This document shows, one piece after another, positions 16,871 through 26,719 of a stretch of DNA of 64,000 nt. A program made the position numbers and the translations under genes. Numbering within the stretch: position 1 is the stretch's first letter; each line of letters starts with the position of its first letter. Source of the stretch: Flavobacterium sp. 90 (GTDB taxonomy: Bacteria > Bacteroidota > Bacteroidia > Flavobacteriales > Flavobacteriaceae); the NCBI RefSeq assembly GCF_004339525.1, contig NZ_SMGE01000001.1:6448001-6512000 (forward strand). Reading direction: 5' to 3'. Under the pieces are notes generated by a model. The model saw only the letters and a list, made by a program, of their open reading frames with translations. It ran no database searches and had not been told where the DNA came from.

Positions 16871-18496
16871 ATGAAATATAACCTTTTCAATTGTACTTTC
16901 TTTTTTTTGCTAATGTTAAATATAAACACAATTAGCGCTCAAAAAAAAGCAGACCAAAAATGGTGGAAGGAAGCTGTTTTTTATCAAATCTATATGCCAA
17001 GTTATGCCGATAGTAATGGCGACGGATATGGTGATTTTAAAGGAATGACACAAAAACTGGATTATTTACAAAATCTGGGTATAAAAGGTATTTGGCTTAC
17101 TCCTTTTCTCAAATCTCCAAAAGTGGATAATGGTTATGATGTTGCTGATTATTATGAAGTTGATCCTACTTACGGAAATAAAGCAGATTTTGATACTTTC
17201 ATGAATGAAGCACACAAACGAGACATTAAAGTTATTATAGATATGGTTTTTAATCATACATCTACAGATAGTAAATGGTTTCAGGAATCCAGAAAATCAA
17301 AAGACAATCCGTATCGTGATTATTATATCTGGAAAGATGAACCAAACAATTGGGAATCTTTTTTTGGAGGAACGGCATGGGAAAAAGACACTTTAACCAA
17401 TCAATATTACTATCATAAATTTGATAAAAGAATGGCTGATCTTAATTGGTCAAATGCAAAAGTAGTTACTGAAATCCAGAATGTTTTGCGTTTTTGGCTG
17501 GATGCCGGTGTTGATGGTTTCCGATTAGATGTAATTAACTTTTTGACCACAAACGGAATCACACAAGATAATCCGATGAAAGACGGAAAACAAGATCACA
17601 TCAACGATATTGATCAGAAAGGTGTAAAAGATGCGATGAAAATTATAAAATCTACCGTTAGCGAATATGACAATCGTTTTATTGTAGGCGAAATAGGAAG
17701 TGACAAAATCGAAGTTTTAAAGCAATATCAATCGCAGGATTTGTTAGATGTCGTTTTTAATTTCAACTTTGGAAGTATTAAAGAATTTTCTACACAATGC
17801 ATTTTTGATGAATTGCAAAGTATGGAGAAAAATATGAGCAATTATCCCACTTTATTTTTTGGAAGTCACGATATGCCAAGAATGATTGATCGATTAGCAA
17901 ACGGAAATATTGAGAAAGCAACAGCATTAACCGCCTTGATACTTACTGCAAAAGGAGTTCCGTTTATTTATTATGGTGAAGAGATTGGGATGCATAATAT
18001 TACTGCCCAAAACATTGACGAAATGGTCGATATTCAAGGAAGAACACATTATAAACTGGCGGTCGAAAATGGCAAAAATGATAAAGAAGCACTTCTGGAA
18101 GGCAATGAACATAATCGCGATAAATCACGTAGTCCAATGCAATGGAATGCAAATACTTTTGCCGGATTTTCAAAAGGAAAAACCTGGATTAAGATTAATT
18201 CCGATTATAAAAAAACAAATGTTGCCGTTTTAGAAACTCAAAAGAATTCTATTCTTAACAACTATAAAAAACTCATAGCTTTAAGAAATGAGGAAAAAGT
18301 TTTGCAATATGGAACTTATGAAAACCTTGAATCTTCAAAAGATCAAATTTCATTTACAAGATCTTTCGAAGGTGAAAAAATTACTGTTATAATTAACTTT
18401 GGTTTAAAAAAGGAAGTACATATACCAAAGAATGCCAAGGTTTTAATGGGGAATAAACTTCTAAAATCAAACAGCTTTATTGTTTATAAAAATTAA
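16871..18496 (+). CDS. Secreted GH13 alpha-glucosidase (oligo-1,6-glucosidase-like)
   Basis: A 541-residue GH13 enzyme with a signal peptide (cleavage near residues 22-24, SAQ), so probably periplasmic. The TIM barrel opens with WWKEAVFYQIYMPSYADSNGDGYGD, and the calcium-site-like DxNxDGxGD (residues 46-54) plus IDMVFNH are typical of the oligo-1,6-glucosidase/dextran glucosidase group. The catalytic triad is present: nucleophile Asp220 (GFRLDV), acid/base Glu274 (VGEIG) and Asp334 (SHDMPR). A short C-terminal beta domain follows from about residue 470. It should release glucose from alpha-linked oligosaccharides. The 149-bp gap before it holds the palindrome at 16751-16777. The exact linkage specificity is not determined. 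Confidence 0.92.
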   Translation: MKYNLFNCTFFFLLMLNINTISAQKKADQKWWKEAVFYQIYMPSYADSNGDGYGDFKGMTQKLDYLQNLGIKGIWLTPFLKSPKVDNGYDVADYYEVDPTYGNKADFDTFMNEAHKRDIKVIIDMVFNHTSTDSKWFQESRKSKDNPYRDYYIWKDEPNNWESFFGGTAWEKDTLTNQYYYHKFDKRMADLNWSNAKVVTEIQNVLRFWLDAGVDGFRLDVINFLTTNGITQDNPMKDGKQDHINDIDQKGVKDAMKIIKSTVSEYDNRFIVGEIGSDKIEVLKQYQSQDLLDVVFNFNFGSIKEFSTQCIFDELQSMEKNMSNYPTLFFGSHDMPRMIDRLANGNIEKATALTALILTAKGVPFIYYGEEIGMHNITAQNIDEMVDIQGRTHYKLAVENGKNDKEALLEGNEHNRDKSRSPMQWNANTFAGFSKGKTWIKINSDYKKTNVAVLETQKNSILNNYKKLIALRNEEKVLQYGTYENLESSKDQISFTRSFEGEKITVIINFGLKKEVHIPKNAKVLMGNKLLKSNSFIVYKN

Positions 18497-18497
18497 A

Positions 18498-18538
18498 TTC
18501 TCTTTTTATAAGACTTTCAAAATCTTATAAAAAGAGAA
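18498..18538. terminator. Bidirectional terminator between convergent GH13 genes
   Basis: A perfect 16-bp stem (18498-18513 with 18523-18538) with a 9-nt loop. The arms contain A5 and T5 runs, so it can end transcription of the alpha-glucosidase on the plus strand and of the alpha-amylase on the minus strand. A single arm of the 27-bp palindrome (18551-18562) lies just beside it. Confidence 0.75.
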
Positions 18539-18566
18539 CTATTAAAACAAAAACCTGTTAGGTTAA

Positions 18567-20438
18567 CTATTTCACGTCATAAATAAATGATTCCGAAGGC
18601 GCTATTTCAACGATGACAGTTCCTTCTCCATTCTTTACAACCAAAACATTTTTCTTATTCAAATACAATTGATCTGTAAGTACGTATTCACCATCTTTTA
18701 AATTCCATTTTAGAATAACATCAGATGGAATTTTCAAATTAAAGGCACTTGTTTTTTCAGAAGAAAAATTAGCAACAATTACTAGTTTTTGGCTTTCAGA
18801 CCAACGAACATAAGAATAAATTGATTCGTCGTAACCTTGATTATTCTCACGGTTTACAGATTGAATCTCTTGAAAATCTCCCATTAAAGCTGAACTATTA
18901 ATCGAAAAATTCAGCAATCTTTTGTAAAAATCTCGAAGATTTTTTTCTGAATCTGATAATTTTCCTCAGTCAAATTTTCCTTCATTCATCCAACGCTGAT
19001 GATTTGGAACTCCAATATAATCGAAAATAGAAGTTCTCGAATGCGTTCCAAAACCTGCATCTTCGTTCCCCGCCTCACCTACTTCCTGTCCAAAATAAAC
19101 CATTGTTGGCGAAGTACTAATTGTCGTAGAAACTATCATTAATGGTTTTCCTCTTTCCGGAGTTCCTGCAAACTCAGGACTTGCTAAACGCTGTTCATCG
19201 TGATTGTCTAAAAAATGAAGCATATGATGTTCAATATCAGACATTCTTTTTTGAATATCTGATAATCCATCAGGATTCGATTTTCCGCGAATAACATCTT
19301 TTAGTTTATCATACGTTTCAACTTTATCATACAAATAATCCATTTTTCCTAAACGGATATAATTGCGATATTCATTCGGATTATAAACTTCTGCTAATAA
19401 AAATGCATTTGGATTTTTCATTTTGATCGCCGAATTCATATAACTCCAAAATTCATACGGAACCATTTCGGCCATATCATATCGGAAGCCATCGACACCT
19501 TTTGCCGTCCAGTACAAAGCAATCGATTTAAACTTTTTCCAGGAATCCGGAACGTCTTTATCCTGCCAAAAAGCAAAATGTTCCTGATAAGACTTTTGAT
19601 CAAATCCAGCAGGAAGTTCCGGAAAATCTTTGGAACCATCAGGACGAATTCCGTAATTTACTTTTACGGTTTCGTACCAATCATTCTGATCTGGTTTTAC
19701 TTTTCGCGAACCATTTCCAGTCCATTTTGCGGGATTTTCATCAAAATAACCATCAATCATTGGATTTTTTTCTCCGTTTAACGGAATATCTCCATCCGGA
19801 ATTTCAAAATGAACCTTCGGAATATAATAGAAATTATTATTTCTATCGTATTCAACATTTACATTATCATCGGCACCAAAATCTTTTACACCTTCGGGAT
19901 TATTTTTTCCTTCATATTTACGAGCAATATGATTCGGTACAATATCAATAATTAATTTTAAACCTGCTTTATGAGTTCTGGCAATAAGAGCTTCAAATTC
20001 CTGCAATCTGTTCGCAGGGTTTACAGCCAAATCAGGATTCACATTATAATAATCTTTTACTGCATATGGCGAACCTGCACGGCCTTTTACAACCTCAGGA
20101 TCATCATTTGAAATTCCGTAAGCGGTATAATCATGAACCAAAGCGTGATGTGGAACTCCGGTATACCAAATATAAGTAACGCCTAAATCTTTAATTTCAT
20201 GAAGTGCTTTATCTGTAAAATCATTAAACTTTCCTACACCATTTTCTTCAATTGTTCCCCAAGGTTTGTTGGTTGTATTTTTATTTCCAAACAAACGGGT
20301 AAAAACTTGGTAAACTACAATTTTCTTCTCGGCAGGAACATCTTCTTTGATAGCATTCATTTTTATATCTTTTGTTTTGCATGATGAAAACAGCATTGTT
20401 ACAGCCATTCCTGCAACTACAATTCTTTTATTTATCAT
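18567..20438 (-). pseudogene. Lipoprotein GH13 alpha-amylase interrupted by an in-frame TGA
   Basis: Reading from 20438 leftwards, a 490-codon frame ends at a TGA at 18968-18966, and the same frame then continues without a shift for 132 more codons to a TAG at 18567. The first part carries a lipoprotein signal (C20 in FSSC) and a GH13 barrel with Asp321 (GFRYDM), Glu350 (LLAEVY) and Asp414 (LDNHDEQR). The second part supplies the last barrel helix (GKLSDSEKNLRDFYKRLL) and the C-terminal beta-sandwich. A single base change from a sense codon such as GGA explains the break. The truncated product keeps the triad but loses the barrel end and domain C, so it is probably unstable. A sequencing error would restore a normal 623-residue enzyme. 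Confidence 0.85.
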
Positions 20439-21123
20439 ATCTTTTAATAATCTGAACTTTTGGTCTAGTTAGTAAATCTGGTATTTTAAACCATTTTCTA
20501 AATTTAAACTAAATTTTAAAATTGAAATGAACCCAACTCTTATTTGTTCTGATTTCATTTAAAAAGAGGCAACTACAACGAGAGAGTACTGTATTTTGTT
20601 GATAATTTAAAATAAGGTTCATGGGGACAAAGGTTTTTTGAAATGAATTAAAGATTTAAAAATCTAAAAGAACCATAATAACCGCATAAGTATATTTTTG
20701 TGCCATTAGGCACTAAATATTGGTAGTAAATGAATTCAGGATTGATTTTACGTGCCGTAGGTACGTGACATTTATCAATTTGTTGCGTACCTAACGGCAC
20801 GCTTGGGTAATCATTGAAATTATTACTACCAATATTTAATGCCTAACGGCACAATTCAAGCTACAATTTAAACTCCTACGTGTCCTCTATCTACAAACCT
20901 TTATCTCTTTGAATCTTTGACTTTGAACCTGCAACGCTATGTTAGACGCACTACTGTGCGTCTCTACGATATAAATTACGAATAAAATTCATTTACAAAA
21001 AACGCAAACAAAGCTTTGGACCTTTGCTACTCTGAACCTTTGAACCTAATAAAAAAACCTTTGCGCCTAAAAAGAAACATTTAAATTAATCCTAATAACA
21101 TTATAAGGTTGTAACCTTTTTCA
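20439..21123. other. 685-bp gene-free stretch upstream of the OstA-like gene
   Basis: Apart from the nested inverted repeat at 20700-20852, this region holds low-complexity CTTTGAACC/CTTTGCGCC words (about 20890-21070) and a 20-bp hairpin AGACGCAC-TACT-GTGCGTCT at 20944-20963. A near-identical hairpin recurs at 63577-63596. No open frame, RNA gene or clear promoter for the amylase on the minus strand is visible. Confidence 0.6.
20700..20852. repeat. MITE-like nested inverted repeat
   Basis: Outer arms 20700-20729 and 20823-20852 are reverse complements at 28 of 30 positions; inner arms 20751-20765 and 20786-20801 (CGTGCCGTAGGTACG type) pair with one indel. The 153-bp unit can fold into a long cruciform. 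It encodes nothing. The layout resembles a miniature inverted-repeat element, though no target-site duplication is obvious. Confidence 0.7.
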
Positions 21124-21131
21124 TAAATTTG
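21124..21131 (+). promoter_or_regulatory. -7 box for the OstA-like gene
   Basis: TAAATTTG matches TAnnTTTG and lies 16 bp before the TTG start, predicting a very short leader. A palindrome AAGGTTgtAACCTT (21105-21118) lies directly upstream and could be an operator; that is a guess. Confidence 0.5.
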
Positions 21132-21147
21132 ACAAAAATTTAATCAA

Positions 21148-22830
21148 TTGAAGAAATCACTCTTTTTCATATCCTATTGTTTGCTTTTGTTAAGCGTACA
21201 ATCCATTTTTGCACAAGCGCCAAAAAAAATTATCGTTGAAAACGCTGATCTTTCTGAAGTTAATGAAGTTTTAATACCTGGAGCATTATTATTAAGTGGG
21301 AATGTAAAAATTGACCATGATGGTGTTATACTGACTTGTAATAAAGCCTATTTCTTTCAAAAAGAGAACTACATCAAAGCTTTTGGAAACGTGCAATTAG
21401 TGCAAGGTGATACTTTGTTTCTAAATAGTAAATATGCAGAATATAGTGGGAATCTAAAAAAAGCTTTCGCAACCGGTGATGCCGTTATGAGTTCGCCTGA
21501 TGCAACTTTGCAAACCGATACGATTAATTTTGACCGAAATGTTCAGCAGGTTTTTTACAATACAAAAGGTACAATTGTCAACAAAGACAATACTTTAGTA
21601 AGTAAATCAGGTAGATATTATGTTGCAGAAAAGAAATTTCAGTTCTTAACAGAAGTTACCATAACAAACCCTAAATATGTAATAAAATCTAATCATTTAG
21701 ATTATTACAGCAATTCAGGTCACACCTATCTATTTGGACCATCGACGATTACCAGCAAAACCAATTATATTTACACGGAAAAAGGCTTTTATGATACCAA
21801 GAAAAATCTCGCCCACTTTTTACGGAGATCTTATATAAAATATGACGACAGACTTATAGAAGGCGATAGTTTATATTATAATCGGAATATTGAATTTGCA
21901 TCGGCAACGCGAAATGTAAAAATTACAGATTCTATAAATCGCGGAATTGTAAAAGGTCATTATGCCGAGATTTATAAACTAAAAGATTCCATGTTTGTAA
22001 CCAAAAGAGCGGTTGCAATTAACCTTGTCGAAAATGACTCCGTTTATATTCACGGAAAAAAATTAATGGTAACCGGCAAAGAAGGAGAACGCATTATTAG
22101 AGCTTTTAACAATGTTCGTTTTTTCAAAATCGACATGAGCGGAAAATGTGATTCATTGCATTCAGATACTAAAATTGCCTTGACAAAACTAATTGGAAAC
22201 CCAATTATATGGAACGGCGAAAATCAAATTACCGGTGAAGTTATTCATTTAATTGGTGACCAGAATACCCGAAAATTAGATTCTATGAAAGTACTCAACA
22301 ACACCTTTCTCGTCTCCAAGGACACACTCGGAACCGGTTATAATCAGGTCAAGGGAATCAATTTATTTGGAAAATTTAAAGACGGAAAACTCCATGATGT
22401 AGATGTTATTAAAAACACCGAAGTCATTTATTTCATGCGAAATGATCAGCATGAACTTATAGGAATCAATAAAAATGTAAGTAGTAAAATCAATCTGCTT
22501 CTGGAGAATAATGCCGTAGAAACCATTAGCTTTTTTAATAAAGTCGATGGCGATATTTACCCTGAAGCCGATTTGCCAGAAAATGCCAGAAAATTAAGAG
22601 GTTTGGTCTGGCGTGGCGATGAACGAATAAAGTCTAAAGATGATATTTTTACCGCAGAAGACAATGAACTCAATGACAAATTAATACAAGAAGGAAAAGA
22701 CGAAGAAGCGAAGAACAAAGACGTTCCGATGAAAATCAGGAAAGAAACTTTAGATTACGACAAAAAGAAACCAGCTGTAAAAGCAGCAGCAAAACCTTCG
22801 GCTAAAGCCAAAACTAAAGCAGTAAAATAA
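21148..22830 (+). CDS. OstA/LptA-like organic solvent tolerance protein
   Basis: A 560-residue secreted protein of the OstA/LptA/LptD N-domain family, which forms beta-jellyroll bridges that carry lipopolysaccharide across the periplasm. It has a signal peptide (cleavage near FAQ, residues 21-23) and repeated beta-strand modules such as LSGNVKIDHDGVILTCNKAYF and FGNVQLVQGDTLFLNSKYAEY. The C-terminus is a low-complexity Lys/Ala tail (about 535-560). The start codon is TTG, supported by the promoter box 16 bp upstream and the position of the signal peptide. It is longer than E. coli LptA (about 185 residues), as is usual for the flavobacterial form. A role in LPS export is inferred from the family. 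Confidence 0.88.
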   Translation: MKKSLFFISYCLLLLSVQSIFAQAPKKIIVENADLSEVNEVLIPGALLLSGNVKIDHDGVILTCNKAYFFQKENYIKAFGNVQLVQGDTLFLNSKYAEYSGNLKKAFATGDAVMSSPDATLQTDTINFDRNVQQVFYNTKGTIVNKDNTLVSKSGRYYVAEKKFQFLTEVTITNPKYVIKSNHLDYYSNSGHTYLFGPSTITSKTNYIYTEKGFYDTKKNLAHFLRRSYIKYDDRLIEGDSLYYNRNIEFASATRNVKITDSINRGIVKGHYAEIYKLKDSMFVTKRAVAINLVENDSVYIHGKKLMVTGKEGERIIRAFNNVRFFKIDMSGKCDSLHSDTKIALTKLIGNPIIWNGENQITGEVIHLIGDQNTRKLDSMKVLNNTFLVSKDTLGTGYNQVKGINLFGKFKDGKLHDVDVIKNTEVIYFMRNDQHELIGINKNVSSKINLLLENNAVETISFFNKVDGDIYPEADLPENARKLRGLVWRGDERIKSKDDIFTAEDNELNDKLIQEGKDEEAKNKDVPMKIRKETLDYDKKKPAVKAAAKPSAKAKTKAVK

Positions 22831-23043
22831 TTCTCAGTTTTTAGTATTCAGTCGCAGTTTTCAGTTTACAAAGCCTTGTGATCTTTGCATTTTAATAATG
22901 TAAACTTGATTGCAGCTTTGCAAACTTTGCGTAAATCTTTGCGATCTTTGCGGTTAAATTCAGCCTCAATATCAGTTTACAGCAACTTGAAACAAAAAAC
23001 TCAGAACCTCAGATGCTTAGTAACTTAGAACCTTAAAAAAGAA
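22831..23043. repeat. Intergenic repeat-word cluster
   Basis: The 213-bp gap consists of the words AGTCGCAGTTTTCAGTTTAC, repeated CTTTGCG/ATCTTTGCGG units and CTTAGAACCTTA units. The same words recur at 29850-30090, 40390-40460, 44877-44900, 47412-47570, 48850-48920 and 63530-63560. Non-coding. Confidence 0.6.
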
Positions 23044-24240
23044 ATGAATCCAGATTTTATAAAATACCAGGCGCAAACCTCTCCTTATCCTTTAGGAATG
23101 GAGGTTTCGCACGCCATTGGTTCTTACATTTACGACACCAACGATAAAAAATATTTAGATTTCGTAGCCGGAGTTTCGGCTTGTACACTTGGACATCAAC
23201 ACCCAAGAGTCAATCAAGCCATAAAAGATCAGTTAGACAAATATTCGCACGTAATGGTTTATGGTGAATATTCGCAAAGTCCTGCTGTACAATATTGCAA
23301 ATTACTAGCTTCGCTCCTACCGGAATCTTTAAATAAAACCTATTTAGTAAATTCAGGTACAGAAGCAATTGAAGGCGCATTAAAATTAGCAAAACGAACA
23401 ACAGGTCGTAGTCAGCTTATTTCATGCCACAACGCTTATCACGGCAACACAATGGGTTCTATGAGCGTTATGGGATTTGAAGAACGCAAACAAGCCTTTC
23501 GTCCTTTGCTTCCGGATGTTGATTTTATCACATTCAATAATGAAGCCGATTTAGAAAAAATAACCACCAGAACAGCCGCAATACTTTTAGAAACTATTCA
23601 GGGAGGTGCAGGATTTATTCAGCCTCACGATAATTTTTTACAAAAAGTTCGTAAACGTTGCGACGAAGTTGGAGCGATGATGATTGTTGACGAAATTCAG
23701 CCTGGATTTGGTAGAACCGGAAAACTTTTTGGCTTCCAAAACTACGATGTCATTCCGGATATCGTCGTTATGGGAAAAGGAATGGGTGGCGGAATGCCGG
23801 TTGGCGCTTTTACAGCTTCGGCAGAAAAAATGGATCTTTTAACCGAAAATCCTAAACTGGGACACATTACGACTTTTGGTGGTCATCCTGTCATTGCGTC
23901 AGCATGTCTGGCTACTTTGCAGGAATTAACTGAAACAAACCTTATGACAGAAGCTTTAGAAAAGGAAAATCTCTTTAGATCGCTTTTGGTACATCCTTTG
24001 ATAAAGGAAGTTAGAGGAAAAGGATTAATGCTCGCAGCAATGACTGAGACAGCCGAAATAACCAACGAAGTTATTTTGAACTGTCAGGACAAAGGTCTCA
24101 TTTTATTCTGGTTACTATTCGAAGGATGCGCCATTAGAATAACACCACCATTAACCATTTCTGAAGAAGAAATAAAAGAAGGTTGTACCATAATCCTAAG
24201 TGTTATGGATGAAATCGTAAAAAAAGGGCTAAAAGCATAA
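23044..24240 (+). CDS. Class III PLP-dependent aminotransferase (acetylornithine/GABA type)
   Basis: A 398-residue cytoplasmic fold-type I transaminase of the class III (ArgD/GabT-like) family. Visible motifs are VNSGTEAIEGALKLA for cofactor binding, IVDEIQPGFGRTG with the Asp that contacts the pyridine ring, and MGKGMGGGMPVGAF with Lys245 as the Schiff-base lysine. The substrate is uncertain: no arginine genes are nearby, and the conserved flavobacterial neighbours (OstA-like, TPR, aroE) give no hint. The length is normal and the protein looks intact. Confidence 0.9.
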   Translation: MNPDFIKYQAQTSPYPLGMEVSHAIGSYIYDTNDKKYLDFVAGVSACTLGHQHPRVNQAIKDQLDKYSHVMVYGEYSQSPAVQYCKLLASLLPESLNKTYLVNSGTEAIEGALKLAKRTTGRSQLISCHNAYHGNTMGSMSVMGFEERKQAFRPLLPDVDFITFNNEADLEKITTRTAAILLETIQGGAGFIQPHDNFLQKVRKRCDEVGAMMIVDEIQPGFGRTGKLFGFQNYDVIPDIVVMGKGMGGGMPVGAFTASAEKMDLLTENPKLGHITTFGGHPVIASACLATLQELTETNLMTEALEKENLFRSLLVHPLIKEVRGKGLMLAAMTETAEITNEVILNCQDKGLILFWLLFEGCAIRITPPLTISEEEIKEGCTIILSVMDEIVKKGLKA

Positions 24241-24243
24241 TTT

Positions 24244-24320
24244 GGAGCTATTTCCTGCTATCCGCTTTATTTTTTATCCGCCGCGGCGGAACAAAAGGAT
24301 ATCGCTTCTATCAGGGCTAA
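24244..24320 (+). repeat. Interspersed GGAGCTATTTCC repeat element
   Basis: A compact element starting GGAGCTATTTCCTGCTATCC and ending TCAGGGCTAA, with a perfect 14-bp palindrome TCCGCCGCGGCGGA at 24277-24290. It begins three bases after the aminotransferase stop. I recall similar elements as common interspersed repeats in Flavobacterium; only this copy is in the window. Its G+C peak stands out from the AT-rich surroundings. Confidence 0.55.
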
Positions 24321-24512
24321 GACTCTCGGTTAAAAATAAAATATAATAATAACTAGTAATCTCTTTTTAAAATAAGAAGATTATGACTAAAAACAGAATA
24401 GGAATTCTGTCCATATTGTTAATTAAATTGTTCAAAACAATTAATTTCCTTTCCCCACAACAATAATATGGTTGCCTAAATTTATAACAGGCTAATTTCA
24501 AATAAACAAAGT

Positions 24513-25910
24513 ATGCAATTAAGCAACGAAGAAGAAGATTATAACCTATCCCTATCCAAATTTGAGTCCATGTTAAAAACTAACAAAGTACTCTTTTTTG
24601 ATTCTGAAGAATTTGAAGAAATCATTCTTCATTATTTAGATATAGGTAAGGCTAATTTAGCAAAAAAGGCCTTGAAACTTGCATTAGACCAACACCCAAA
24701 ATCTACGGGCTTAAAATTAGTACAAGTAGAAATGTTGGTTTACGACGACAAACTGGAAATCGCCGAAAAACTCCTGAATGAGTTATATGCAATCGAACCT
24801 AACAACGAGGAAATTTACATCCAAAAAGCTAATATTTGTTCTAAAAGAGATCAACACGAAAAAGCGGTAGAATTGCTTAAAATTGCCTTGCAATATACAG
24901 ACGACTACGCTGATGTGTACAACTTGATTGGAATGGAATATCTGTTTATGGATAACCTTGAGATGGCAAAAGACAGTTTTATCAAATGTCTTGAAGAAGA
25001 TTTAGAAGATCAGTCTGCCTTGTATAATGTGGTTTATTGTTTTGAATTTTTAGATCAAAATCAGGAAGCCATTTTATATCTTAACGATTATATCAATAAA
25101 AACCCATATAGCGAAATCGCCTGGCACCAGCTTGGACGTTTGCATTATGGGGTAAAAGAATACGAAAATGCTATTCGTGCTTTTGATTATGCAACACTTA
25201 TTGACGATGAGTTTTTGGGCGCTTTCATGGAAAAAGCAAAAGCCTATGAACGTCTTAAAAAATACAGTGAAGCAATCGAAAGCTACAACAGAACTATCGA
25301 GTTAGACGATGCAACTTCTTATGCGTTATTGCGTATTGGAAAATGCTATGAAAAACTAGGTAATTCAGCGAAAGCGTTACAATATTACAACCAAACTGTG
25401 CATGAAGATCCGCTTTTAGACAAAGGCTGGATTGCAATTACAGACTTTTATGTTCGTCAAAAAAACTTTCAAAAAGCATTGTTTTTTGTGAATAAAGCTT
25501 TAGCAATCGATAATCAAAATCGTTTGTACTGGAAACGTTATGCGACGATCAATAAACAAATGAACTTTTTTGAAGAAGCTGAATTTGGATACAGAAAAGC
25601 AGTAGAATTTGGAGATTATGCTCTTGACACTTGGTTATTTTGGGTAGATATACTTCAATTTTTAGGTGAATTCGAAAGCGCAATTCAAACCTTATTACAA
25701 GCTTCAGAATATTTTCCGGAAGAAAACGAAATCGAATATCGTTTGGCGGGATTGTATTTTATGATTCAGGACAACACAAAAGCAAAATTTCATTTAAGTA
25801 ATGGTTTGCGTCTAAACTTCGAAAATTATATCTTAATCGAAGATTTATTTCCGGTAGTTTGGTCAAAAAAAATGGTTAAAAATTATATTGAAAAACATAG
25901 AAAAGAATAA
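24513..25910 (+). CDS. Tetratricopeptide repeat protein
   Basis: A 465-residue soluble protein built almost wholly of TPR helices (roughly ten to twelve 34-residue repeats; clear examples are YNLIGMEYLFMDNLEMAKDS near 148 and ALLRIGKCYEKLGNSAKALQYY near 270). It has no signal peptide or membrane segment, so it probably serves as a cytoplasmic scaffold. Its last base overlaps the aroE ATG (TAATG), so the two are translationally coupled. Partner unknown. Confidence 0.88.
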   Translation: MQLSNEEEDYNLSLSKFESMLKTNKVLFFDSEEFEEIILHYLDIGKANLAKKALKLALDQHPKSTGLKLVQVEMLVYDDKLEIAEKLLNELYAIEPNNEEIYIQKANICSKRDQHEKAVELLKIALQYTDDYADVYNLIGMEYLFMDNLEMAKDSFIKCLEEDLEDQSALYNVVYCFEFLDQNQEAILYLNDYINKNPYSEIAWHQLGRLHYGVKEYENAIRAFDYATLIDDEFLGAFMEKAKAYERLKKYSEAIESYNRTIELDDATSYALLRIGKCYEKLGNSAKALQYYNQTVHEDPLLDKGWIAITDFYVRQKNFQKALFFVNKALAIDNQNRLYWKRYATINKQMNFFEEAEFGYRKAVEFGDYALDTWLFWVDILQFLGEFESAIQTLLQASEYFPEENEIEYRLAGLYFMIQDNTKAKFHLSNGLRLNFENYILIEDLFPVVWSKKMVKNYIEKHRKE

Positions 25911-26659
25911 TGATTGATATTTTAAGAAGACGTTTTGGCTTGTTGGGCCGTAATATTAGTTACTCATTTTCAAAAGGATATTTTACAGAAAAATTCAGTG
26001 AAGAAGTTTTTGCTGGCAACAGCTACGAAAATTTCGATATTTCAGAAATTAATTATTTCACTGAATTAGTAAAAAACAATCCCGATTTAAAAGGATTAAA
26101 TGTTACAATTCCATACAAAGAACAAGTTATTCCGTTCTTGCATAAACTATCAAAAAAAGCTGCCTTAATTGGTGCTGTAAATACCATTAAATTCACCAAA
26201 AACGGAGAATTAAAAGGCTACAATACCGATTATTATGGTTTCAAGAAATCATTAAAACCATTATTAGAGCCGCATCACAAAAAAGCACTGATTCTGGGAA
26301 CTGGAGGCGCATCAAAAGGTGTAGCTTTTGCTCTCGATGAATTAGATATTCCGTATACTTTTGTATCGAGAGAATCAAAAGAAAATATCATTGATTACAG
26401 CTTAATCAACGCCACTACTTTTGACAATTTTCAGATTATAATTAATTGTACACCAGTAGGAACAAGTCCAAATATTGAAGCTTGTCCTGATCTTCCGTAT
26501 GAGTTTTTCACAGAGAAACACATTGCTTATGATTTAATCTATAATCCCGAAGAAACTCAGTTTTTAAAAAATGCTAAAGAAAAAGGTGCTACAATAAAGA
26601 ATGGTTATGATATGCTAATTTTTCAGGCAGAAAAAGCATGGAAAATCTGGAATAAATAA
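25910..26659 (+). CDS. aroE: Shikimate dehydrogenase
   Basis: Reduces 3-dehydroshikimate to shikimate with NADPH in aromatic amino acid synthesis. The 249-residue protein shows the family motifs GLNVTIPYKE (catalytic Lys near residue 70), GAVNTI, GYNTDYYGF, the nucleotide-binding loop LGTGGASKGV (about residues 127-136), INCTPVGTSP, and a C-terminal GYDMLIFQAEKAW. It is slightly shorter than E. coli AroE (272 residues), as is normal in Bacteroidetes. It overlaps the TPR gene by one base. Confidence 0.95.
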   Translation: MIDILRRRFGLLGRNISYSFSKGYFTEKFSEEVFAGNSYENFDISEINYFTELVKNNPDLKGLNVTIPYKEQVIPFLHKLSKKAALIGAVNTIKFTKNGELKGYNTDYYGFKKSLKPLLEPHHKKALILGTGGASKGVAFALDELDIPYTFVSRESKENIIDYSLINATTFDNFQIIINCTPVGTSPNIEACPDLPYEFFTEKHIAYDLIYNPEETQFLKNAKEKGATIKNGYDMLIFQAEKAWKIWNK

Positions 26660-26719
26660 AAACAGAACTACAAATAAAACGGTAAAGTTATTTTTGTAAC
26701 TTAGTCTATTCATTAATAG

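Noticed and set aside
18567-18917. Separate gene for the C-terminal amylase fragment
   Set aside because: Its only start is an internal TTG, and it continues the amylase frame directly across a single TGA; it is the rest of the broken gene.
18966-18968. Selenocysteine or recoded TGA in the amylase
   Set aside because: No SECIS-like hairpin follows, Sec is not expected at this surface loop of GH13, and other genes in the window use TGA as a normal stop rarely but without readthrough signs.
24383-24466. 27-codon frame upstream of the TPR gene
   Set aside because: No promoter box, no amino-acid bias and no family resemblance; chance frame in AT-rich DNA.
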